From Vitrella brassicaformis (Eukaryota > Sar > Vitrellaceae): DNA of 29,970 bases. Location of the stretch: positions 42,252 through 72,221 of the forward strand of contig CDMY01000459.1 in the NCBI GenBank assembly GCA_001179505.1. The letters run 5' to 3'. The notes under the pieces were generated by a model. It made no database searches and was not told the origin of the DNA. It was given only the letters and a program-made list of their open reading frames with translations. This document shows positions 10,687 to 20,399 of the stretch, in pieces. Both the position numbers and the translations under genes were made by a program. Each line of letters begins with the position of its first letter. The first letter of the stretch is position 1.

Positions 10687-13360
10687 ATGGTGGTCATCAG
10701 GCGTCCTCCCGTCACCCTGCTCTTCTTCATCGCAGCTGCCGGCCTCAGTATCGCAGTTGACCAAACCGTGGACTACATCAACACACTCTCAGCTAGCAGT
10801 AGCAGTAGCAGCAGCATCGTCAGCCATGCCGCTTCGATGCCTGCCTTCCCCCTGCAGCACTCCGTGCCCATCCAGGCGGCATGGTTCTCGTGCAGAGAGC
10901 CCCGGATCTCTGGCGAGAAGAGGGCTAACACCACTGCCGCTGACGGGGAGCGGCGTTCTGCGCAGCGCAACAAGAGCGGAAAGAAGAAGAACACTAAGGG
11001 GCAGCAACAGCAGCAGCAAGGGCCACGTGCTGCAGAAGCGGACGCCACTGCTGTGGCTGCACGTGACTTTGCCCGGGCGCTGTCCTACATGGGCAGCTCC
11101 GTTGCCGACCACACATGGGAGGTTATCGAGGTAGGTACACAGACAGGTATGGATGGAGGGATGGATGGATGGATGGATGGAGGCGATCGTCGTCTTTCCA
11201 GCCAGAGATAGTGATTGGTCTGCACGTCATGTGTGTGTCTGTGTGTGTGTCTGTCAGGAGTTTGGGACGCGGATGCTGCTGCTCCTGTTGGCCCTTGGGG
11301 TGATCGGGACAATGGCCTTTCCGGCCGTGGCGTGGGTGGCAGATGGTTTGAGAAACAAGTGAGCGAACCATACGCACACACGCAATTGTGGACTAGGCAG
11401 CGATATAGTGATGCGAGCGACTGCCCATGTGTGTGTGTGTGTGTGTATGTGTTTGTGCGCGTGTGTGTGTGTGTGTGAGTGCAGCCCCGAGCAGGTGACT
11501 TTTGATAATTTCTGCGCAGCCGTCTACGACATCTGGTACGACTTCGTCTGTGTCAAGCCCTACCGCATCGCCAGACGGCTCCTACTCGCTGTCCTTCACA
11601 TCTTCCTGGCACTCGTCGAGGGCGCCGCGTGGCTAATCGGCTTCGTGTGCAAGCCCGTCCACACGTGGGTGTCGGCCAAGCGGGCCGAGATGATTGAGAA
11701 CGACCTCATCAACGAGCAGCGGCAGGAAGCCGCCGGCATCGTGGGAAGGGAGCTGTCGTCGAAGGACAAGTACGTGAAGCGCCGACGAGAGCAGAAGAAA
11801 CGACGCAGACAGCGAAAGCATCTGGAGAAGCTGGCGGCCGTCCAATCGGCGCCACCCAAGCGATCGCCGGCGCCTTACGTGCCGATCACGCCCGACGACC
11901 ACGTCATGACTGACGATGGGGCGGTGGTGGTGCTACGTCAGGACCACATCGACCACGAGCACATTGACGACGGCGAGTGGAGCCGAGTGGGGGCCAAGGG
12001 CAAGAAGGTCAAGCAGCAGCCGGCCCTCAGCAATGCTGCCACGACACCTGAGTCAGACCTGCCCAGCCACGGCGAGCCTGGTCATAGGGAACAAGGCGGC
12101 ATGACGGTGGCGGCCGAGAAGCCGCACCTTGTCAAGGGAGCGGCGCATGAGCCCTCTAGCGACCGTCCTATCATCCCCTACCCCACCCCCACCCTGCCCC
12201 CCGCACCACCTGCGCCACCAGTACAACCACCAGTCGCCCCGGCCCCCGTGGAGCCTCCCGTCACGTGGACGCCGCCGGCCGACATGCCCCCTGTCCCCAT
12301 GCCACCCAAGGCCCCCAAGGAGCCTGTCGCGCCGGTTCCAGTGACCAGGAAGAAGGCACCCAAGGCACAGCCGCAGCCACCGCAGAAGCAGCGGGGCAAT
12401 TTGCAGCAGGGCGCGTTTCGCGACACCCCACCGGCACCACCCGTGCCGCCGCAGCCGCAGCCGCAGCCACAGCCACAGCCACAGCCGCAGCCGCAGCCCG
12501 CGTCGCAGCGTTCGGGTATGGGCATGGGCGGGGGGCATGTCGACGAGGGGCAAAAGCAGAGCGGGCCCAAACCAGCAGCAGCAGCAGCAGCAGCGGAGGG
12601 AGAGGGCGACATCGACGAGTTTGCCGAGTTGGAGGAGGCATGGAGGAGCGGTGCTGGCGGTGGCGGTAAGCTGCCATCGAGTACACCGAAGCCGCAGAGA
12701 CCCAGGGGTGAGCGTACGCCCAACAAGCCACAGACCTCTTCACTGGCGGCCAAGGAGTCTCCCAAACAGCACAGCACGGCCAAGAAAGGCTGGCGGCCCG
12801 CACTGCGTCCAGCTCAGCAGAAAGGTGGTAGTGGCGCATCCGGTCACGTCACGGGCAGCCCCTCTTCGTCGGCTGTGGGGTCGGTGTCCCATGTGGCTGG
12901 TGAGGGGGCCGCCAGTGTGCAAGGGGAGGGGGCGGGTGTGGGTGGGGGGAGTGGGGCGGCTAGTTTGACGACGACGACCACGAACCACGAGAATGCTGCA
13001 GAGGGTGAGAGGGGCACACGGGATGGATGGATGGATGGGCTCCCCCACTGTGTTTGCGTCTTGTGTCAGGTGAGGTGTTCTCATGGCAGTGCAAGGTGTG
13101 TTACTCCAAGCAGGCGACGTGCCTGTTTATTCCCTGCAAGCATCAGCTGGCATGCGACGACTGTGCCAGGGTCAGCGACCGCACCGTACCGCACCAACGC
13201 CCTACCCCCCTCTCTCTGATGTGTGTGTGTCTCTCTCTCTGTGTGTGTGTGTGTGTGTGTGTGAGGGTCTTTTCAGGACCTGGAGGCGAACTGCAGCCCG
13301 TGTCCTTATTGCCGCGAGCCTATAGCGCAGTTCATATACGGTATCATCATTCCTGGCTAG
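10687..13360 (+). CDS. Membrane-anchored RING-HC protein, probable E3 ubiquitin ligase, 5 exons
   Basis: Exons 10687-11130, 11258-11358, 11485-13004, 13070-13170 and 13277-13360 join in phases 0, 2, 1, 0 to give 749 residues. The last 54 residues are a RING finger: CKVC (696-699), C711-K-H713, C717-D-D-C720, then CPYC (731-734) with REPI after it, the C3HC4 arrangement of RING-HC E3 ligases that carry the finger at the very C terminus. The N terminus (RRPPVTLLFFIAAAGLSIAV) is a signal peptide or anchor. Exon 2 encodes a hydrophobic segment (MLLLLLALGVIGTMAFPAVA) and exon 3 begins with another (LLLAVLHIFLALVEGAAWLIGFV, about residues 205-230), so the protein likely sits in an endomembrane with the RING in the cytosol. 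Residues about 250-285 are strongly basic; 400-510 are Pro-rich, with a tandem Pro-Gln repeat. The stop codon lies 6 bp before an assembly gap. Confidence 0.85.
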
Positions 13361-13366
13361 ATCACA

Positions 13367-13666
13367 NNNNNNNNNNNNNNNNNNNNNNNNNNNNNNNNNN
13401 NNNNNNNNNNNNNNNNNNNNNNNNNNNNNNNNNNNNNNNNNNNNNNNNNNNNNNNNNNNNNNNNNNNNNNNNNNNNNNNNNNNNNNNNNNNNNNNNNNNN
13501 NNNNNNNNNNNNNNNNNNNNNNNNNNNNNNNNNNNNNNNNNNNNNNNNNNNNNNNNNNNNNNNNNNNNNNNNNNNNNNNNNNNNNNNNNNNNNNNNNNNN
13601 NNNNNNNNNNNNNNNNNNNNNNNNNNNNNNNNNNNNNNNNNNNNNNNNNNNNNNNNNNNNNNNNNN
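13367..13666. other. Assembly gap (300 N)
   Basis: Exactly 300 N, a round number typical of a scaffold gap whose size may be estimated or set by default. The RING gene ends at 13360, so no coding sequence of that gene needs to lie inside. Confidence 0.99.
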
Positions 13667-14267
13667 GTGTCGATATGTGTGTGTCCATCTGTGCGTGTCC
13701 ATGAGCAATTCAGAAGAAGCCTTTTTGCGTCTGTACAGCTGCTGGCCAGACAGTGGCTCTGACTGCCTAGGTCCTGACGTACTTGATGTCTGTGTATGCG
13801 GTAGTCGGCCTGTGTGGGGGGAGCCGGCCTGCCTGCCTGAGCGTTGCAGTGAGGTTCCCAATACGAGTGACGGCGACGTGCTGCTCTGTCGTTGCGTACT
13901 GTATTGGGAGATTCCTTCGTGGTTGCTGAGCAGTGTCATCTTGTCATCAACCAGCGGACGGAGAGCGCTTTTCCGGCACGTTGATTAGCATGTGTGAGAT
14001 GCGGTTACCGTCGGCTGAGTGATGACAGCACGACACGACACAGACATTCGGCGAGAGAAAGACACGATCCATATTACGACTCGATGTCTGTCGACCACAC
14101 TCTTTTTGGTGTGTTTGATGAATGACATGACATAGTGGGAGTGTCGATGCATCAAACATTGCGTCACGGGCCCACGGACACCGACATGGACTCAACACGG
14201 TCTCCTACCGAAGTTCATCCATCAAATCATTCAACCCAGCCCAAGCTGCCATCTATCGGCTAGCTCC
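13667..14267. other. Intergenic, no supported gene
   Basis: Six hundred bases between the gap and the 3' end of the minus-strand gene 14268-15073. Short open frames on both strands have no motif, splice pattern or good start. The region is less repeat-rich than other 3' spacers. Confidence 0.6.
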
Positions 14268-15073
14268 TCAACAGGAGCCGCTGGCACCGCTCATCGACCC
14301 CCGCCCGCTGCTGTCCACTACCCCCGCCCCGACCCCTCCAGCCATCAACCGCCTCTCCACGTCAGACATGCCCTCCTGCTGCAGCTCACGCACCTCCAGC
14401 AACGCATGAGCGCTCGCCAAGCTGCTCCGCATGACGGCCGTCGTGCGGTCCGCCTGCTGCAGCACAGAGGGCACCAACGCCGCCAGGGAGTCTATCAGAT
14501 CCGGGGCGGGGAGGGAGGCTGGTGGCTGCGTGTTGTTGAGGGAAGGGGAGGCCGCTGCGGCATCGCTTTGCTGCCCCTGCCCCTCCTTCATGGCCTCCAT
14601 TGCAGTGTGCACGTCGTGGCTGATGCGGCGCATGGCGTCGTGCTGCAGCGACGAGAAATGGCCCTGCAGCTGAGATACCTGCAGAACACACACACGCACA
14701 CGCTTTTTATCCATCCATCCATCAGTCCGTCCATCCATCCATCCGTCCATCCTGGCTGGATGGCTGGCTGGCTTGCCTGGTGCATCAACTCGTCCCGTGC
14801 TTTCTCCTTCTCCCGCACCCGCCCCTCCCCACCGCCATCACCATCACCATCGTGCCCTGCCTTGGCCCCCTCAGACGGACTGCTGCTCTGTTTTGCCGCC
14901 ATGAGGGCCTCCATGTGCGGCTGCAGATGGGTGTGGAGGTCGGCGAGGAGAGTCCCGGCCGCTGCGATGTTGTCCGGGTGTTTGAGGCTCTTGGGGATCA
15001 GATCTGCGGCAGATTTCTGCAGCTCGTCTTGGAAGCACTGAAGACAGCCGACAAGAACAGTGTTCGACGCCAT
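14268..15073 (-). CDS. Coiled-coil protein of unknown function, 2 exons with a GC-AG intron
   Basis: Exon 1 15073-14777 and exon 2 14678-14268 join in phase 0 to give 235 residues. The family is not recognised. It has no signal peptide and is mostly helical: residues 1-70 hold Leu/His/Ala-rich helices (starting MASNTVLVGCLQCFQDELQK), followed by a disordered Ser/Gly/Asp insert, then a charged coiled coil that runs across the junction (REKEKARDELMHQ joined to VSQLQGHFSSLQHD). Further helices end in a Gly/Ser-rich tail. The intron begins GCAAGC after CAG: no in-frame GT donor exists nearby, and the join continues the heptad pattern, so a GC-AG intron is the best reading. The intron contains GGAT repeats and ends GTGTGTGTTCTGCAG. 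The start ATG (15073) is preferred over one at 15157, which would add residues antisense to the promoter region. Confidence 0.7.
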
Positions 15074-15376
15074 TTGTGCTCCAGATCTTGCAAGCTCTGT
15101 GGTCAAAATAATGGACCCCTCCTCGGCGGCTCTAAGCTCGCAAACCCTAGACCCCAACCCTAATATTCTGGGGGAAATAATGGGACACTTTTCCCATTAT
15201 TCACCATCTTGCGAACAGCCCCGTCGTATGGTGGACTTGAGCTCATCAAGGGACCAACAAAAGTGCCGCAACTGCCCAGGGCGACGACAGGCGGTCGGCG
15301 CGGAGTCGTGGCAAGCGGAGCGCGCAGATTCGACGAGGTTTGCGGGGCCGCCCACAGGACGGGGCCGCGAGCGAGG
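15074..15376. promoter_or_regulatory. Divergent promoter region between genes 6 and 7
   Basis: About 300 bp between the start codons of the coiled-coil gene (minus) and the thioredoxin gene (plus). It contains two telo-box-like blocks (AAACCCTAG at about 15142 and AACCCTAAT at about 15155) and, right after them, a perfect inverted repeat (15176-15201). Plant telo-boxes (AAACCCTA) are known promoter elements of translation-related genes; relevance here is inference. Confidence 0.45.
15176..15201. repeat. Perfect 10-bp inverted repeat, 6-nt spacer
   Basis: AATAATGGGA at 15176-15185 is the exact reverse complement of TCCCATTATT at 15192-15201, with spacer CACTTT. It sits in the divergent promoter region between genes 6 and 7. 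It could be a dimeric factor site or a hairpin in a 5' UTR. Confidence 0.85.
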
Positions 15377-16173
15377 ATGGGGTGCGTGACGACAAAGGAG
15401 CCTCAAGAGGAGCCTGGCGAGCAGCCCAGGACGTCCGGGCCCCCCCGCGTCACACAAATCACCACCAAGCAAGGTGAGGAGGGAAGGGGCCCGTACAGAG
15501 GCAGAAATGATGCCGCATGCGAACTGAGGGTTGTGTGCGCGTGGCACTGGTGTGAGCATGGTTCAGACTTTGAGGAGCAGGTCAAGAAGGCCGAGGCCTC
15601 CAAGTTGGTCGTAGTCGATTTCTTCGTCCACCATGCAAGCACATCTCGCCGAAGGTTGAAGCAATGAGTGGCGAGTTCACGGACGTACTCTTCTTCAAAG
15701 GTACACACTGACACACCGCACACGGCATGCCTTGCAGTGTGTCGTGTGTGTCGTGTGTGTTGTGTATGCAGTTGACGTGGACGAGGTTGCGGACCTGGCA
15801 GAGCACCTCGGGATAAATTCCATGCCGGTACGTTTGGAGAGATGGGAGGGGAACAAGGAGTGAGGGAGACAGGTGCGGTCGTTCACTCATGCATGAGGCT
15901 CTGCTCTTTGTGTTGTCTTGTTGCAATGCATCTGCCTCAGACATTCCAATTCTGGAAGGTGAGCTCATGGACTAAACACGAGCGCCGTGCAGTATGGCAT
16001 GTGTGTGTGTGTGTATTTGTGTGTGGTCACTCACTCATGCAGAGCGGCCAGAAGCTTAAGAAGGCGGAGTTCTCGGGCGCCAACGAGAAGAAGCTGCGGT
16101 AAGGGATGCCTGAGCCAGTGCCTCACCTGCCGCCATGTGTGTTTGCAGGAAGTTGATTCAAGACAACAAGTGA
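15377..16173 (+). CDS. Thioredoxin with disrupted active site (apparent 10-nt loss), 6 exons
   Basis: Exons 15377-15473, 15567-15700, 15772-15827, 15941-15958, 16043-16098 and 16149-16173. The translation follows the thioredoxin fold: QDFEEQVKKAEASKLVVVDFF, then CKHISPKVEAMSGEF, then VDVDEVADLAEHLGINSMPT with the conserved cis-Pro, then FQFWKSGQKLKKAEFSGANE. Thioredoxins reduce protein disulfides through the W-C-G-P-C-K loop. Here only the PCK part is present: between DFF and PCK there are 5 nt (15626-15630) where 15 are expected, so Trp, the nucleophilic Cys and Gly are absent and the frame breaks. A missing 10 nt fits exactly, because all downstream phases then agree, giving about 131 residues. 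The N terminus MGCVTTK fits N-myristoylation with palmitoylation at Cys3. Exon 4 is only 18 nt. Either an assembly error or a real inactivating deletion. Fold call is firm. Confidence 0.8.
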
Positions 16174-16642
16174 CCCATGGGCCGGATGCGGTCTGCCTAT
16201 GCTGATTGATTCGGATCGTTTTTCGGGTCTGGCTGAGTTCGAAATTGTAATGGATGGATGAGTCAGTCATTTGTGTGTGTATGGCTCACAAAATCAGGGT
16301 GTGGTGTGTTCGGAAAGGGCCGGTGTGGCTGTTGCCTGCACTGCAATTTAGAGGTGCGGGGCTGAACTAGGGTATGTATGGGTCATAAGGAAGGGTGAGG
16401 GCAGTCAGTCAGTAATAAGACAGCAAGCGGCATGGTGTGGCTGGACTGCTTTGTTCGTTGTCTGCCCGTGCACATGTTGCACGGACAAGTCCAGACTGCC
16501 CACAAAACAATGCCTTCGTAAGAGGTGGACCGGATGAACGCAGTGTGAGACACACCCACCGGACATCACACACCGGACATCAGACACATACTACACAAAT
16601 CCAAGGACCGAAACACCCCAGACCACAGATCCAACAGTGTGG
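16174..16642. other. Intergenic spacer between convergent genes
   Basis: Less than 0.5 kb between the 3' ends of genes 7 and 8. No gene seen. A tandem block near 16556-16592 repeats the unit CACCGGACATCA with variation. Confidence 0.6.
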
Positions 16643-19001
16643 CTAGTTTTGCTCTCCCATGTCCCTTTCAGACTGTTCACCCTCGCCCTCCGTTGGCTGT
16701 CGCCTTGCCCCAGCCATGACTGGCAGGTTGGCGAGCGGGGACGGTAGCGACGGCCCAGCAATACACGTCGATTGGTATACGGTCATCGTCCTCTGGATTC
16801 GCGAGAAATCCGACGCGCAATCCCCGCTAAGAGGCGTTACAGACGGGGGAGCCGCTGAGGAAGAGGAGACACGTGAGCACGCATATGTAGTTAGCGTTAT
16901 CTTTGTGCCGCTCGTACGTGTCATGTTGGTTGAGGTTGATTCAGAAGAGTCCTCCTCCCTCTCTTGGACCTCTTTGTGCCTGTGTATCCTTCCCTCCTTC
17001 CGTCTGCTTTTTCTGTGGCCACTATGTGTAGACTCGAGCATCATCGATCCGCCCACGTGAGCGCGTCTCCGTCGGCTTCTCTGCTCGCTCCGCTGTTCAG
17101 TCAGAGCTGAGGGCGGTACAGGAGGAGGCCAGCTGACGGTATATGCCTCGATGCCGCTGGAGGATGATGGCCTGTCGTTGCCCTCCTGAGGTAGCTTGTC
17201 TCCTGTATCGTTGCTGTTTGGTTCGTCTTGGTCGCCGTCGTTTGACGCGGATGGCTTACTGACATCCTCTGTCGACGGATTCTCGTCTGCAGAGTGTGTC
17301 CAACCTGAGGATGATATGCACATGGCACGATCTGTGGTGGCTCACCAGCCTCCGATTCGTTCAGTCGTTGAAGGGCGGCGTGTCGCTGTAGCAACTCCTC
17401 CTTGCCCAGCTCATCATCTGGATTAGTCGGCGGGATAATCTGGTTGGCCTTCGAAGCAGCAGAAGCCTTCGCGTTCTTGCGCTGGTGGGCGTTGAATGCT
17501 GCAGCCAAGCACAAATATACACTGCCCGAGGGTGTGTGTTGCGAGAACTGGCTTACTGATGTATATGTTGTCGCCATGCCTAATAGCCACGGAAGAGTCC
17601 GGCCGGGGGTGTTTTGGCCGCGGCTTTGGTTTGGGCGGCGGCGACCCCTCCTGGGGCTGCTGATCTTCATCCGTCTCGTCTTCTGCGGGTGGTGCTGGTG
17701 GCTGTGGGGTTTCTTCGTCTTCAGCTTCCGGCTCCTGCTCGATCTTCATCAGGTCCGTCAAGGAATGCTGCACGCACACGAAATGTTCACACGTAACGCG
17801 ATAAAGAGCATGGTGTCTCTCGTTCTCACTGGTATGGGTTGCGTCGCCTTCTTGTGGGCGCCTTTCTTGTGATGGCTTTCTTGTCCCTTCTTCTTGTGAT
17901 GCGAAGCTTTCTTGTGGGGTTTGTGAGACGGCTTCGCCGCAGGAGTGAGGCGGCTCTGTTGCAGATGGGACGAAGCCCCTCTGGTCGCGTCCTGCTTGTC
18001 TTGGTCATCAATGGGTGCATCGTCCACTGGATCGGGCGGCTGCTCGTCAGAGACCTCTTTATCAGCAGCCTGACATGCACATTCACGTAGACGAGGGACC
18101 GACACAACGCAGGCACACACACGCATACGGAACGACGGCTGCGATGCACCTGATCTGCATTGGTCGATTCTTCCCCCTCGGCCTCTTCCCTGTCATCAGC
18201 ATCATCAGCAGCAGCAGCCGAGTGTTCATCTTCACCGCCGGTGCTGTCATCTTGGTCGCCGCTTGGTAGCACAGGTTCTCGCCGCCTTGCCCCTTGCAAA
18301 TGCGAGGAAGGAGCAGAGCGCTGCGACGGCGGGTCACGGGCGACAATCGCGCCTTCAATGGCGGCCAGCTTCCTCAGCACCTGCATTCACCACACCCCAC
18401 ACCATCCCACAAACAGCGTCCCATGCAATCGCTGGTGTCTCCCTCACCGACCGCATCTTCGTTGGGGTCATCATCAGAACTTGCGCCGTTGTCGTTGTTG
18501 TCCTCTTGGCCGCTGTCACTCTGGGAGCTCTCTCCTTCTGTGTCGCTGCCATCAGGACCGCCCTGTGCTGGCTTGGTGGAGCCTGGCGGAGGAGCCTTCG
18601 CTGAGTGTGCGTTGTCAAAGAGATTGTACCACTGCAAAGAGAGGCGCATTTAAGGAGAAAGGAGAGATGTGTGGAAATGCCTGGATCCGGAGCTTTCATG
18701 CACGTACCTTGTGCGAATGTGTTTGTGACGGGCCTGACACACAGAGGTCGCATTGCGACTCAACACTCTCTCCCCTCCCTCCCCTCGTTTGCCCACCGTC
18801 TGTTTTCTTCACATCTTCATCGCCTGCAATGCCGGCATGAGCCCCAAGGCCCGGCCTGGCCCTTTGCACCTCCCCCAGATGGTCGACCACAGCCTGGGGC
18901 GCTTCGTCATTCCTTCGTGTTTCCTGCTGCGGCAGACTGAGTGCAGAAGCACTCATCAAGAGAGCCCAGAGCAGCACTCTAGCAGACCAACTCATGAGCA
19001 T
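16643..19001 (-). CDS. Secreted acidic, low-complexity protein with His/Lys-rich segment, 7 exons
   Basis: Exons 19001-18708, 18631-18452, 18380-18150, 18069-17830, 17767-17557, 17498-17346 and 17304-16643 join in consistent phase (0,0,0,0,1,1), giving 656 residues. A further 63-nt intron at 18796-18734 (donor G|GTGGGC, acceptor TGTGTGTCAG) is likely and would remove 21 residues without changing frame. No known domain. The N terminus (MSWSARVLLWALLMSASALS) is a clear signal peptide. Exons 2 and 3 are Asp/Glu/Ser-rich; exon 4 contains a His/Lys block at about residues 281-309 (KPSHKPHKKASHHKKKG and onwards); exon 5 is Pro/Glu-rich; exon 6 is a charged helix; exon 7 is Ser-rich with Arg/His patches. 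Acidic next to His/Lys blocks could bind metal or polyanions in a vacuole, plastid or outside the cell; that is inference. The junction 18452/18380 uses the weak donor GTCGGT. Confidence 0.72.
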
Positions 19002-19012
19002 CCAGACTTCAC
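19002..19012. promoter_or_regulatory. Very short divergent start-to-start gap, genes 8 and 9
   Basis: If both first ATG codons are used, only 11 bp separate the two coding regions, so promoters and UTRs must overlap the opposite gene. Using the in-frame ATG at 18995 on the minus side and 19070 on the plus side widens the gap to 74 bp. Confidence 0.4.
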
Positions 19013-20399
19013 ATGATCGCCTTGCTTGCTAAGCTCGCAGATGCCCGAAGAGATCTCCTTCTTTTCGGCATGAATTCCTTTTGCAGCGGCGTGCGCAGCC
19101 TTGCTGGGGGCATGGCTGCCACGAGCTCTTGCGTCGCATCGCCGTCGGTACCCATGGCCCTCGAGCCGGCAGTGTATCCCTGTCTGATGATGCAGCAGCG
19201 CTTCAAGAGGAAGAAAAAGCGCAAGAGGGAGAGGCCGCACCCCACCGAGGAGCAAATCGAGACTAAAGCGAGGTGTGTCAGACGAGAGATGAGCCTTATG
19301 ACTGACTGACGGGCGTGTGAATGATCTGTCTGTTGTGGATGGGTGAAGGGTGACTCCGATACGGCTGGAGGATCACCTTGGCAACCCTGAGCCTCCCTAT
19401 TCTATTGCCAAGAACATCCGGCGGTCGATAGCTCGAATGGCGGCCGGCTGGAAGAGGCGGAGCGATTTCAGACGAATGAACCGATACAGGGTAATTAAGT
19501 ACATAGACAACGGCCACGCTCCCCTGATGCGATGCCTTACTTTTGTGGTTGGTGCACTGCACTGCACAGGTGCTGAGTGCAGTGGGTCTGACGCACGACG
19601 ATCCCGAGGAGAAGGTCAGCCGGGAGGGCTTCGTGACGCCTCTCACCCAGCTGCAGCACAACGCCCACCTTCCCAGATCCACACGTACGCACGTGTAGTG
19701 TGCGGTGCGGCTGACCTGACCACACGGCAGAAGCGAACAGGTCAGACAACCGACGGTTGTTCTCTGTCGTGTCGTGTGTTGGCCGGGCAGTGCATGCGAG
19801 GTTCCGTTTCCCCCACACACTGCACTACAAGGCTCGGTGGGGCCCTCCAGTGACGGAGAAGGAGCCTCATGTGTACCAGTGTGTGGCATCCATGAGGCTC
19901 GACGACCTCAACCTCACGGAGAGGTGGGTGGCATCGCGATCATCGTAACCACACACTCGTAGACGTTGTCTGTGTGTATGTGTGTTGATCTCATTTGTGT
20001 TGTGTGTCGGTGCAGGCAGGAGAAGAGGATGCTGGACATACTGGGACCGCTGCGGTGAGTGAGTGAGTGAGTGAGTGAGTGAGTGACGAGAGAGAATGAT
20101 ATCACACATCGGTAGAGATGGCTGGCTGTATGTATGTATGTATGTATGTGTGTATGTTTTTATGTGTGGATGTGTGTTATGTGTGTGTGCAGGTATGACC
20201 CCGCCACTCGTATGGTGATTCTGGAGGCTGACGCATTCCCGGACAGGAACCACAACGCCGCCTATCTAGGTGGGTGGCTGTTGCACCAACACCACGGTGG
20301 TACTTCGGCACAGCCTTCATCCGTCACGTCGTGTGTGTTGTGCTGTGTGTGTCAGGTGATATCCTGGAGGTGCTGATGAGAAAGGCCAAGAAGGCGTGA
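19013..20399 (+). CDS. MRPS35: Mitochondrial small-subunit ribosomal protein mS35
   Basis: Exons 19013-19272, 19349-19490, 19570-19684, 19791-19923, 20016-20054, 20193-20269 and 20356-20399 join in phases 2,0,1,2,2,1 to give 269 residues. The C-terminal half carries the conserved core of the mS35 (MRP-S28/Rsm24) family: FRFPHTLHYKARW, then VASMRLDDLNLTERQEKRML, then RYDPATRMVILEADAFPDRN ending with H-N-A-A-Y-L. The RY-P-T, FP-R and N-Y-L positions are the family's most conserved. The protein belongs to the head of the mitochondrial small ribosomal subunit. The N terminus is Arg/Lys/Ser-rich and could hold a mitochondrial presequence; possible starts are 19013, 19070 and 19112, and the later ones leave more room for a promoter. 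A very basic block (KRKKKRKRERP) lies near residue 65. The exon 2 acceptor (GTGAAG) is atypical. Confidence 0.88.
20055..20086. repeat. GTGA microsatellite at a 5' splice site
   Basis: Seven to eight tandem GTGA units begin exactly at the donor of exon 5 of the mS35 gene, so the splice donor GTGAGT is repeated in tandem every 4 nt. A TGTA repeat follows at about 20127-20150 in the same intron. Confidence 0.9.

Noticed and set aside
12178-12783. 201-codon minus-strand frame rich in Cys and Gly
   Set aside because: It is the mirror of the Pro/Gln repeats of the RING gene; its Gly-Cys repeats are translated repeat, not a protein family.
15140-15165. Telomere-like CCCTAA sequence as a sign of a chromosome end or internal telomere
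   Set aside because: Only two imperfect units are present between two genes; treated as a promoter motif instead.
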